Of a DNA stretch of 64,000 nt, positions 12,865 through 23,965 are shown piece by piece. Numbering within the stretch: position 1 is the first letter of the stretch; every line of letters begins with the position of its first letter. The stretch comes from Stomorhina lunata. Taxonomy: Eukaryota > Arthropoda > Insecta > Diptera > Rhiniidae. The notes beneath the pieces are model-generated. The model was not told the DNA's origin. It did not search any database and worked only from the letters and a program-made list of their open reading frames with translations. The stretch covers positions 10,971,486 through 11,035,485 of the forward strand of contig OW121743.1 of the NCBI GenBank assembly GCA_933228675.1. The letters are read 5' to 3'. A program made the position numbers and the translations under genes.

Positions 12865-12890
12865 AAAATCAAAAGACTTAAGCAAGAAAC
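12865..12890 (+). repeat. dispersed motif M1, copy 2
   Basis: Reads AATCAAAAGACTTAAG then CAAGAAAC, a slightly diverged copy of the motif at 8610. It ends about 30 bp before the satellite block at 12921. Confidence 0.6.
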
Positions 12891-12920
12891 TTTATATTAA
12901 CTAATACCAAATAAATTTCT

Positions 12921-13147
12921 CATAGACTAAGACATAGACTAAGACATAGACTAAGACATAGACTAAGACATAGACTAAGACATAGGCTAAGACATAGACT
13001 AAGACATAGACTAAGACATAGACTAAGACATAGACTAAGATATAGACTAAGACTAAGACTCAGACTAAGACAAAGACAAAGACAAAGACAAAGACAAAAA
13101 CAAAGACAAAGACAAAGACAAAGACAAAGACAAAGACAAAGACAAAG
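12921..13147. repeat. 12-mer satellite grading into (AGACAA)n
   Basis: About ten 12-bp AGACATAGACTA units are followed from about 13049 by mixed hexamers (AGACTA, AGACTC) and then by a run of about a dozen AGACAA hexamers (13069-13147). Confidence 0.93.
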
Positions 13148-14366
13148 ACTAAGACTAAGACTAAGACTAAGACAAAGACTAAGACTAAGACTAAGACTAA
13201 GACTAAGACTAAGACTAAGACTAAGACTAAGACTAAGACTAAGACTAAGACTAAGACTAAGACTAAGACTAAGACTAAGACTAAGACTAAGACTAAGACT
13301 AAGACTAAGACTAAGACTAAGACTAAGACTAAGACTAAGACTAAGACTAAGACTAAGACTAAGACTAAGACTAAGACTAAGACTAAGACTAAGACTAAGA
13401 CTAAGACTAAGACTAAGACTAAGACTAAGACTAAGACTAAGACTAAGACTAAGACTAAGACTAAGACTAAGACTAAGACTAAGACTAAGACTAAGACTAA
13501 GACTAAGACTAAGACTAAGACTAAGACTAAGACTAAGACTAAGACTAAGACTAAGACTAAGACTAAGACTAAGACTAAGACTAAGACTAAGACTAAGACT
13601 AAGACTAAGACTAAGACTAAGACTAAGACTAAGACTAAGACTAAGACTAAGACTAAGACTAAGACTAAGACTAAGACTAAGACTAAGACTAAGACTAAGA
13701 CTAAGACTAAGACTAAGACTAAGACTAAGACTAAGACTAAGACTAAGACTAAGACTAAGACTAAGACTAAGACTAAGACTAAGACTAAGACTAAGACTAA
13801 GACTAAGACTAAGACTAAGACTAAGACTAAGACTAAGACTAAGACTAAGACTAAGACTAAGACTAAGACTAAGACTAAGACTAAGACTAAGACTAAGACT
13901 AAGACTAAGACTAAGACTAAGACTAAGACTAAGACTAAGACTAAGACTAAGACTAAGACTAAGACTAAGACTAAGACTAAGACTAAGACTAAGACTAAGA
14001 CTAAGACTAAGACTAAGACTAAGACTAAGACTAAGACTAAGACTAAGACTAAGACTAAGACTAAGACTAAGACTAAGACTAAGACTAAGACTAAGACTAA
14101 GACTAAGACTAAGACTAAGACTAAGACTAAGACTAAGACTAAGACTAAGACTAAGACTAAGACTAAGACTAAGACTAAGACTAAGACTAAGACTAAGACT
14201 AAGACTAAGACTAAGACTAAGACTAAGACTAAGACTAAGACTAAGACTAAGACTAAGACTAAGACTAAGACTAAGACTAAGACTAAGACTAAGACTAAGA
14301 CTAAGACTAAGACTAAGACTAAGACTAAGACTAAGACTAAGACTAAGACTAAGACTAAGACTAAGA
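13148..14366. repeat. pure 6-bp satellite (AGACTA)n
   Basis: About 200 copies of the hexamer AGACTA, essentially without substitutions after the first few. It is the second half of the 12-mer unit on its own, lying between 12-mer segments on both sides. This looks like a secondary expansion inside a 12-mer array. Confidence 0.97.
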
Positions 14367-15119
14367 CATAGACTAAGACATAGACTAAGACATAGACTAA
14401 GACATAGACTAAGACATAGACTAAGACATAGACTAAGACATAGACTAAGACATAGATTAAGACATAGACTAAGACATAGACTAAGACATAGACTAAGACA
14501 TAGACTAAGACATAGACTAAGACATAGACTAAGACATAGACTAAGACATAGACTAAGACATAGACTAAGACATAGACTAAGACATAGACTAAGACATAGA
14601 CTAAGATATAGACTAAGACATAGACTAAGATAGACTAAGACATAGACTAAGACATAGACTAAGACATAGACTAAGACATAGACTAAGACATAGACTAAGA
14701 CATAGACTAAGACATAGACTAAGACATAGACTAAGACATAGACTAAGACATAGACTAAGACATAGACTAAGACATAGACTAAGACATAGACTAAGACATA
14801 GACTAAGACATAGACTAAGACATAGACTAAGACATAGACTAAGACATAGACTAAGACATAGACTAAGACATAGACTAAGACATAGACTAAGACATAGACT
14901 AAGACATAGACTAAGACATAGACTAAGACATAGACTAAGACATAGACTAAGACATAGACTAAGACATAGACTAAGACATAGACTAAGACATAGACTAAGA
15001 CATAGACTAAGACATAGACTAAGACATAGACTAAGACATAGACTAAGACATAGACTAAGACATAGACTAAGACATAGACTAAGACATAGACTAAGACATA
15101 GACTAAGACATAGACTAAA
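14367..15119. repeat. 12-bp satellite (AGACATAGACTA)n, right segment
   Basis: About 62 copies of the 12-mer. One unit near 14629 has lost six bases (AAGATAGACTAAG), shifting the phase by half a unit. Few other substitutions. The CLSL-repeat frames read across it are artefacts. Confidence 0.96.
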
Positions 15120-15984
15120 ACAACCACATGTAAGAACCAAACCTTTAATTAGTAACACTTTACTTTATCTTAATTTCGTATCACAGAATCATGGCCTTCT
15201 TCGTTAAAATTTTGTAAAGATTTAAAATAAGAAGCTTAAGATTTAATTTAAAAGATAAGGTATATTTTCTAGTTTCATATTTGAGTTTAGCATAATTTAC
15301 AAAAAGAAGTTTTCAAATATTTTAAAACATTTCTTAAAATTTTATATGCAAATTAGTTAATCGATTTTTGGTGGGCAGCTGCTTTGGGATTAATTTCTTG
15401 ATAATTATCATTATCTGAAGTTAATAAATGTTTCATTAATTAGTAAGGCTTTTTAATTTGTATTAAAAATTTAAAACCTCTAACTAATTCAAAATTTTAA
15501 AAATGTTGTAATTAATATGTTAATAATAAACCCAAGTTTTAATGAACTTTAAATGCTTTTGGGGCTTAGAACACCCAGTGCTTTGGTGAGCTTAATTAAT
15601 TGGGGATTTTAAAGAAATATTTATTGAAATGGAGTTTAAGTTTTAGATATTTTTAAAATATCTATAACATTTTCGAAAATTAACATAGACCCACCCCGAA
15701 GTTTGATTTAAACATTTAAGATTTTTGAAATTCCTTTGTAAATCTGGAACTGAAAAATATTAGTACTTTTTGTAATGAAGTTAAATTAGAGGTTTTATAT
15801 TTAATTATTAGCTTTTCATTAAACAGTTGTACTTTAATTAAAATTCATATGAGAATTACATTTTTTAGTTTTTCTACAAAATAAATTGCTTTATCATATT
15901 ACAAGTTTTTATAGTAGAATTAAAAGAAAACAACATTAGATTAATCTCGTTCTTTAGAGTAATTTGAAGACATCATTTAAGGTT

Positions 15985-16001
15985 GGCGCCGTAACAATGA
16001 C
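15985..16001 (-). repeat. dispersed motif M2, copy 2
   Basis: The minus strand reads GTCATTGTTACGGCGCC, differing at one base from the copy at 8952-8968. Confidence 0.5.
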
Positions 16002-16457
16002 ACCTTTAAGTTCTCAGGTTTAATAAAAAAACAACAATAAAACAAAATATACAACAAATAAAAAAATTACAATGTAAATGACAATACAAGTACAATATAT
16101 ATGTTAAGATCTTATCTTATGATCCAGTATATACTCGTATCTAAGTCTATGTCTCCATCAATGTTTTAGTCTATATCTTAGTCTATGACTTAGTATATTT
16201 CTTATTCTATGTCTTAGTCTTTGTATTAGTATCTTTTTAATTAAGTCTTTTTCTTACATAAACTTGAATTTTTGTGCAAAAAAGTTCATAGTTCAAAGCC
16301 ATAAATTTAAGTCCTCAAGTTTCTAATATTTTCTTTTGTATAAAATTTTATCACAAATAAATATGTTAATTTTAGCTAATTCATCATTTTCAAGCATTGT
16401 TTTGTTTATTAAATAAACTTTTTTCATAACTTTTAAAACAAAAAAACCAAAAACTTT

Positions 16458-16525
16458 AGCAAAACAAAAGAATATTGACAAAGCTTAAAATGCAAGTTCG
16501 TTGCCTAAGTCTTTTGTTTTGCTTG
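16458..16525 (-). repeat. dispersed motif M1, copy 3, with inverted repeat
   Basis: The minus strand of 16493-16525 matches the 19612-19644 copy at 32 of 33 bases (reading CAAGCAAAACAAAAGACTT onward). In addition AGCAAAACAAAAGA at 16458-16471 is the exact complement of TCTTTTGTTTTGCT at 16510-16523. The segment therefore has 14-bp inverted arms around a 38-nt centre. Confidence 0.65.
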
Positions 16526-17288
16526 AATAAAAACGCACGTGGTCTCATGATTCAAAATGCATTAAGAGACAAAGTGGTTTTAGTTTAAATAGATTTTATT
16601 AAAAACGCAAATTATATTATTTAAAAGAAATATAATATTTAATTTAAACAATTTTCAGAAAAGGCTATAAGCAATATTTTTCAGTTTGTAGAATTTTTAA
16701 GTGCTAATATCAGAAGCCATATGTTAATTTATATACAAAATTTACATAATAAACTAAGTTTTAACATTATTGGTTTACTTTACTAACATACAACAGCTTT
16801 TAATAATCTACATATGTAAATGTATTGAACAAATGTGGTTTTCTTTCAAGTCTTTCAAAAATATACAACAAAAAAATCTGTAACGACTGACATCTTAAAG
16901 AAACCCTAGTAAATTTACCGTCTTTTTAACTAAACTTAATCTGAGTCGTTGCGCTCCCTGCTAACTTCAAACCCTTCAATATTTCTAAATTATAACGATT
17001 GGCTGTCGATCAATCATTGGCTTGGTTTTGGTTTACCGATCAAGTTCATTTGCATATTTTATTTAGTTTTTTTTTTTAAAGACTGTCACAATAAAGTCTG
17101 AATTGTTATTGAGATGATGTTGACGGCAAATGATGATTCATGTAAGACATTAGAATAAATTAATGAATGGGTTATCATAACGTTTTAGCCTACATTGTTA
17201 ACGAGAATGGCAAAACAAAGTTAATGGCCCTTATATAAGTGTTAGAAAACACTAAAAGCGAAAATTATAAGAACAGTCTAGGAAAAAG

Positions 17289-18961
17289 CTAGAACAGAAC
17301 CAGAACAGAACTAGAACAGAACTAGAACAGAACTAGAACAGAACTAGAACAGAACTAGAACAGAACTAGAACAGAACTAGAACAGAACTAGAACAGAACT
17401 AGAACAGAACAGAACTAGAACAGAACTAGAACAGAACTAGAACAGAACTAGAACAGAACTAGAACAGAACTAGAACAGAACTAGAACAGAACTAGAACAG
17501 AACTAGAACAGAACTAGAACAGAACTAGAACAGAACTAGAACAGAACTAGAACAGAACTAGAACAGAACTAGAACAGAACTAGAACAGAACTAGAACAGA
17601 ACTAGAACAGAACTAGAACAGAACTAGAACAGAACTAGAACAGAACTAGAACAGAACTAGAACAGAACTAGAACAGAACTAGAACAGAACTAGAACAGAA
17701 CTAGAACAGAACTAGAACAGAACTAGAACAGAACTAGAACAGAACTAGAACAGAACTAGAACAGAACTAGAACAGAACTAGAACAGAACTAGAACAGAAC
17801 TAGAACAGAACTAGAACAGAACTAGAACAGAACTAGAACAGAACTAGAACAGAACTAGAACAGAACTAGAACAGAACTAGAACAGAACTAGAACAGAACT
17901 AGAACAGAACTAGAACAGAACTAGAACAGAACTAGAACAGAACTAGAACAGAACTAGAACAGAACTAGAACAGAACTAGAACAGAACTAGAACAGAACTA
18001 GAACAGAACTAGAACAGAACTAGAACAGAACTAGAACAGAACTAGAACAAAACTAGAACAGAACTAGAACAGAACTAGAACAGAACTAGAACAGAACTAG
18101 AACAGAACTAGAACAGAACTAGAACAGAACTAGAACAGAACTAGAACAGAACTAGAACAGAACTAGAACAGAACTAGAACAGAACTAGAACAGAACTAGA
18201 ACAGAACTAGAACAGAACTAGAACAGAACTAGAACAGAACTAGAACAGAACTAGAACAGAACTAGAACAGAACTAGAACAGAACTAGAACAGAACTAGAA
18301 CAGAACTAGAACAGAACTAGAACAGAACTAGAACAGAACTAGAACAGAACTAGAACAGAACTAGAACAGAACTAGAACAGAACTAGAACAGAACTAGAAC
18401 AGAACTAGAACAGAACTAGAACAGAACTAGAACAGAACTAGAACAGAACTAGAACAGAACTAGAACAGAACTAGAACAGAACTAGAACAGAACTAGAACA
18501 GAACTAGAACAGAACTAGAACAGAACTAGAACAGAACTAGAACAGAACTAGAACAGAACTAGAACAGAACTAGAACAGAACTAGAACAGAACTAGAACAG
18601 AACTAGAACAGAACTAGAACAGAACTAGAACAGAACTAGAACAGAACTAGAACAGAACTAGAACAGAACTAGAACAGAACTAGAACAGAACTAGAACAGA
18701 ACTAGAACAGAACTAGAACAGAACTAGAACAGAACTAGAACAGAACTAGAACAGAACTAGAACAGAACTAGAACAGAACTAGAACAGAACTAGAACAGAA
18801 CTAGAACAGAACTAGAACAGAACTAGAACAGAACTAGAACAGAACTAGAACAGAACTAGAACAGAACTAGAACAGAACTAGAACAGAACTAGAACAGAAC
18901 TAGAACAGAACTAGAACAGAACTAGAACAGAACTAGAACAGAACTAGAACAGAACTAGAAC
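17289..18961. repeat. 11-bp satellite (AGAACTAGAAC)n
   Basis: About 152 copies of an 11-bp unit that differs by a single T-to-A change from the unit at 1-3082. Variants are few: CAGAACAG, a loss of the TAGAAC half-unit, near 17405, and an ACAAAACTAG unit near 18047. Both boundaries are abrupt, with at most one or two altered units. Confidence 0.97.
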
Positions 18962-20270
18962 TATAAATGAACTACAAGATAACTAGTGCAAAAATTATCT
19001 ACAAGTTATAAAGGAGCTTTCATGTAGTGATTGCAACATTCTTGAAATGATAGGAGGTATCATTAGATTTTTTGGTGGAATGTCTTAATGAGTTTTGGTT
19101 TTGTTAATCTATTTTAGGTGTTAAAATTTTTGTATGAAACATGTAATTTTTTCAAGTGGCCTGTTTAATGGATTTCTTTCTTCAAATACTTTACACCGCC
19201 TAATCATGTGATCTAAAAAGTTTTAGGAATTTTGACTACTAAAAGTGACTAATTAAAAGTTTTTATAATATTTTTCAAAATAACAGCAATTATATTTTTT
19301 TTAGCACATGAAGAACATCATTAAACTCTTAGTTTCAAGTCTGAGAAGCCTTAAACTTAAAAATAAAATTCTTATAAGATTTTTAATTAATTAATTTCAT
19401 TGCTATTTTTGCATTTAAAATTGTATTAAAAACACATTAACAAAATGTTTTTATGTTTCAGACAATTTTAGTTTTTTTGTCTTTCAATAATTACTTTAGA
19501 TGTTATACACGCAAATTGTTTTTTTTTTCATAAATATAATTTAAATTGTATAAAAATTTGTTTTATTGTAGGAAAAAAGCAAAAAACCTGAGGTTTTGTT
19601 AACAAAACGTTCAAGCAAAACAAAAGACTTAGGCAACAAACTTGTTTTTCAAAGTCACAACAACAAAAGCAAAAAATGAAAGAAAAACAAATCAACAAAA
19701 ACAAAAGCCAACGAAAAATAAACAACAAATAACATTTAATTGAAAAAACATGTATAACATAAGCGAGTTGTTGTTACTATTATTTAAAGCCTTCTTTACT
19801 TCGGCTGTTGGGTTGCCTTTTTTGTGGCTTAAAGGAAGAAACAAAAAGTAAAAACAAATTAAAAATAAATTTTATTTTATTCTGTTGTTTTTTTCTCTAC
19901 TAAACATTAGCAGCAAATACAACAACAACTTTATTGACTCGGCAAAACTACAACAAAATATATTACCAAAAACTAACATTTATAATTACAGGTGAATGCA
20001 CATGTTTGGTAAATTAAGTAAAAAAACAAAAAAAAAAAATTAAGAAAAAAAAACAAGAAATTTAGTTTTTTTTTCATACACGGTCATACACATCATGATT
20101 TTACACACATACGCAGCACTGTGCCAGTGTTCGTAAAGTTTTTCGTTGTCTGTGTAAGAGAATAACAAGAAGCAGTGGAAGATAGAAACAGGAGAAAAAA
20201 TAAAACTATGACTTTTGGAGCATGTTAACAGCAAGAGTGTGGTCTTTTAGAGCTTTTTATTTCAATTTGG
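18962..20270. other. unique AT-rich sequence
   Basis: No supported gene. Short minus-strand open frames here are Phe/Leu-rich readings of A-rich DNA. M1 copy 4 lies at 19612-19644. Confidence 0.55.
19612..19644 (+). repeat. dispersed motif M1, copy 4
   Basis: Starts CAAGCAAAACAAAAGACTT and continues AGGCAACAAACTTG. It is the best match to the inverted copy at 16493-16525. Confidence 0.65.
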
Positions 20271-22305
20271 GAAACTTAACGAAACTTAATTTTTGTAAGA
20301 ATAGGGAAAATTTTTAAAACCATTGAAATATTTTCAAATTATGTGCCATTTATTTGAATTACGGCGATAAACATGATATTTGGTTATTTACAAAACTTAA
20401 CGAAACTTCTTTTAAATTAACGAAATACAAAAATAACAATTTTTTTCATAATTTGATTAAAAAAATCTTCGCTTATTTCAATTATAAGAATAAAATGAAT
20501 TTAAAGTCATTTTAAAAACTTAACGAAACTTTTTTTCTAACTTAACGAAAGCACAAAATGTCAAATGTCATTAAAATTTAATTAAGAAAGGCTCCACTGA
20601 TTTCAAATATATAAAAAATATTAATTTTTAGCCGTTTTAAAAACTTAACGAAACTTTTTTTAACTTAACGAAAGAATACAATTTAAAATTTCTTTATAAT
20701 TTTATTAAGAAAGACTTAATTGATCATAAATATAAGAAAAATTTAAATTTTAAGCCATTAAAAAAACTTAACAAAACTTTTTTTTAACTTAACGAAAGCA
20801 CAAAATGTCAAATTTCTTGACAATTTTATTAAGATAGACTTCATTGATTATAAATATAGGAAAAATTTAAATCTTAAGCGATTAAAAAAACTTAACGAAA
20901 CTTTTTTCAACTTAACGAAAGCACAAAATGTCAAATTTCTTTACAATTTTATTAGGAAAGATTTCATTGATCATAAATATAAGAAATATTTAAATTTTAA
21001 GCCAATAAAAAAACTTAACGAAACTTTTTTTAACTTAACGAAAGCACAAAATGTCAAATTTCTTTACAATTTTATTAAGGAAGACTTTACTGATTATATA
21101 TATAAGAAAAATTTTAATTTTAAGCCATTAAGAAAACTTAACGAAACTTTTTTTAACTTAACGAAAGCACAAAATTTTAAATTTCTTTAAAATTTAATTA
21201 AGGAGGACTTCATTGATCATAAATATAAGAAAAATTAAAATTTTAAGCCATTAAAAAACTTAACGAAACTTTTTTTAACTTAACGGAAGAACAAAATGTC
21301 AAATTTCTTTACAATTTTATTAGGGAAGGTTTCATTGATCATAAGTATAAGAAAAATTTAAATTGTAAGCCATTAAAAAAAACTTAACGAAACATTTTTT
21401 AACTTAACGAAAGCACAAAATGTCAAATTTCTTTACAATTTTATTAGGAGAGATTTCATTGATCACAAATATAAGAAAAATTTAAATTTTAAGCCATTAA
21501 AAAAACTTAACGAAACTTTTTTCAACTTAACGAAAGAACAAAATGTCAAATTTCTTTACAATTTTATTAAGGAAGACTTCCTTGATTATAAATATAGGAA
21601 AAATTTAAATTTTAAGCCATCAAAAAAACTTAACGAAACTTTTTTCAACTTAACGAAATCACAAAATGTCAAATTTCCTTACAATTTTATTAGGAAAGAT
21701 TTTATTGATCATAAATATAAGAAATATTTAAATTTTAAGCCATTAAAAAAACTTAACGAAACTTTTTTCAACTTAACGAAAGCACAAAATGTCAAATTTC
21801 TTTACAATTTTATTAAGGAAGACTTCATTAATCATAAATATAAGAAAAAGTTTAATTTTGAGCTATTAAAAAAACTTAACGAAATTTTTTTTAACTTAAC
21901 GAAAGCACAAAATTTTTTTAAAATTTAATTAGGGGAGACTTCATTGATCTCAAATATATGAAAAATATTGATTTTAAGCCATTCAAAAAACTTAACGAAA
22001 CTTTATTTTACTTAAGAAAAGAACAAAATGTTAAATTTCTTCACAATTTAATTAAGGCAGACTCCAATGATCTCAAGTATATGAAAAATATTGATTTTAA
22101 GCCATTTAATTTAACGAAACTTTATTTTGCTTAACGAAAGCACAAAATGTTAAATTTCCTTGCAATTTTATTTACAACCCCATTAAAAAAACTTAACGAA
22201 ACTTTATTTTCTAAACAAAGGTACCTTTATACTTAATTTTGATCAATTTCGTTTGCTTTATAAAAGTAATTCTAATATAAAGAAAAAATTTTAATATTTC
22301 TAATT
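20271..22305. repeat. 123-bp satellite, monomeric section
   Basis: About 16 copies of a 123-bp unit. Starts measured at the box AAACTTAACGAAAC near 20641, 20764, 20888, 21011, 21134, 21256, 21380, 21503, 21626, 21749 and 21872 give spacings of 122-124 bp. Each unit carries two AACTTAACGAAA boxes about 20 bp apart, then a GCACAAAATGTCAAATTTC segment, an AT-rich part, and TTTTAAGCCATT before the next unit. Units differ by scattered substitutions. The section decays to the right, where one unit is 116 bp. Confidence 0.93.
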
Positions 22306-23965
22306 TTAAAAAACTTAACGAAACTTTGTTTAGCTTAAGGAAATAAATTTCTCTGAAAATTAAAATCTAAATATTTTGATTGTGGTTTTCATTTACGTTT
22401 CTTATCCGTTTAATTGGCTCAGGTTGTGTTCACTTTAAAAACTTAACGAAGATTTATTTTACTTGATGAAAGCAAAAATTTTAATATTTTACTACAATTT
22501 GTTTTGTGTAATAAAATTCCTACTATACTTAAGAGACATTTTTGTTTTTTCTTAATTTGAAAAACTTAACGAAACTTAATTTTGCTTAACGAAACTAATT
22601 TTGTCAAAAAAATTTATATATTCTTTAGGTAATTTTCATAGATTTAGAATGAGCATTATTCTAAATCTATGAAAATTTCTCACTTTTCTTAAAAAAAAAA
22701 ACTTAACGTAACTTTATTTTGGTAAAAAAAAACAAATTTTAGGCACAATTTTTTATGTTCGATTGGTAATATTTAACCACATTCAGAATCTGTTTAATTT
22801 GCTCAAGTTTTATTAACTTTGGAAACTTAACGAAACTTTATTTTACTTAATAAAACCACCAACTTGCAAAAAATTCTTAAATTTGTTTTGTTTATAAATA
22901 ATGCTAATATTCTGTTGATATATTTTTCACTTTTCTTGCATAAACAAACTTAACAAAACTTTTTTTTCACTTAACGAAACAAATTTTTGACAACATTTTT
23001 TAGATATTCTTCAAGTAATTTGCAATTTTTTTTTAATTTACATTCTAAATCCATGAAAATTTCTTTCTTTTCTAGTTTTAAAAAACTTAACGAAACTTTA
23101 TTTTGGCGAAGGAAATAATTTTTCGTACAAATTTTTACATATTTACCCACATTCAGAATCTGTTTAATTTGCCCAAATTTTATTAACTTTGGAAACTTAA
23201 CGAAACTTTATTTTATTTAACGAAACCACAAACTTGCAAAAATTTCTAAAATTTGTTTTATTTATAAATATTGCTAATATTCTGTTGATATATTTTTCAC
23301 ATTTCTTGCTTTAAATAACTTAACGAAACTTTATTTTGCTTAACGAAACCTATTTTTGGGAAAATGTTTGCATATTCTTTTATAAGGTTGCACTCACATT
23401 CTAAATCTATGAAAATTTCTTTATTTTCTAGTTTTTAAAAACTTAACGAAACTTTATTTTGGTGAAGGAAATAAATTTTCCGCAAAATTTTTATATATTA
23501 GATTAGAAATATTTATTCACATTCAGAATCTGTTTAATATGCCCAAGTTTTGTTAACTTTGAAAACTTAACGAAACTTTATTTTACTTAACGAAACCACA
23601 AACTTGAAAAGTTTTATAAAATTTGTTTTGTCTATAAATAATGATAATATTTTGTTGACTAATTTCTCTTATTTCTTGCTTAAACAAACTTAACGAAACT
23701 TTATTTGGCTTAACGAAACAAATTTTTGACAAAATTTTTACATATTCTTTAAGAAATTTTCTCCTTCATTCCAAATCGATGAAAATTTCTTATTTTCTTA
23801 GTTTAAAAAAACTTAACGAAACTATATTTTTTGTGAAGAAAATAATTTTTCCGCCAATTTTTTACATATTCTTTTAGTAAATTTTATCCACATACATAAA
23901 CAGTTAAATTTCCTCAAATTTGTTTAACTTTGAAAACTTAACGAAACTTGATTTTTTAATAAAAT
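22306..23965. repeat. 123-bp satellite, 370-bp trimeric higher-order repeat
   Basis: Three diverged monomer types alternate in fixed order. Type C contains GAAGGAAATAA and CATTCAGAATCTGTTTAAT. Type A contains AACCACAAACTTGCAAAA and CTAATATTCTGTTGA. Type B contains AAACAAATTTTTGACAAA and TCTATGAAAATTTCTT. A units start near 22823, 23193, 23563 and 23934, and B units near 22946, 23316 and 23686, so the trimer repeats every 370 bp. A less regular first trimer starts near 22310. The AACTTAACGAAACTTTATTTT box is kept in all monomers. Confidence 0.9.
22631..22677. repeat. 20-bp perfect inverted repeat inside a type B monomer
   Basis: Arms 22631-22650 and 22658-22677 are exact complements with a 7-nt loop GAGCATT. 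The right arm is the ordinary B-monomer sequence (ATTCTAAATCTATGAAAATT). The left arm is an inverted extra copy not seen in other B units. Confidence 0.85.

Larger units (their letters stand above)
10995..12910. other. unique AT-rich sequence
   Basis: Between two 12-mer arrays. It includes a candidate minus-strand terminal exon (11320-11421), a decayed bidirectional patch of 12-mer sequence (11760-12055), and an M1 motif at 12865-12890. The remainder is low-complexity AT-rich DNA with a poly-A run near 12636. Confidence 0.6.
15120..17288. other. unique AT-rich sequence
   Basis: No supported gene. Contains M2 copy 2 (15985-16001, minus), a patch of decayed inverse-orientation 12-mer sequence (16125-16260, for example TTAGTCTATATCTTAGTC), and M1 copy 3 (16493-16525, minus). 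Confidence 0.6.

Noticed and set aside
12920..15158. 735- and 177-codon minus-strand frames (VYVL, LSLS, CLSL)
   Set aside because: Readings of the 12-mer and 6-mer satellites; the amino-acid pattern changes exactly where the repeat type changes.
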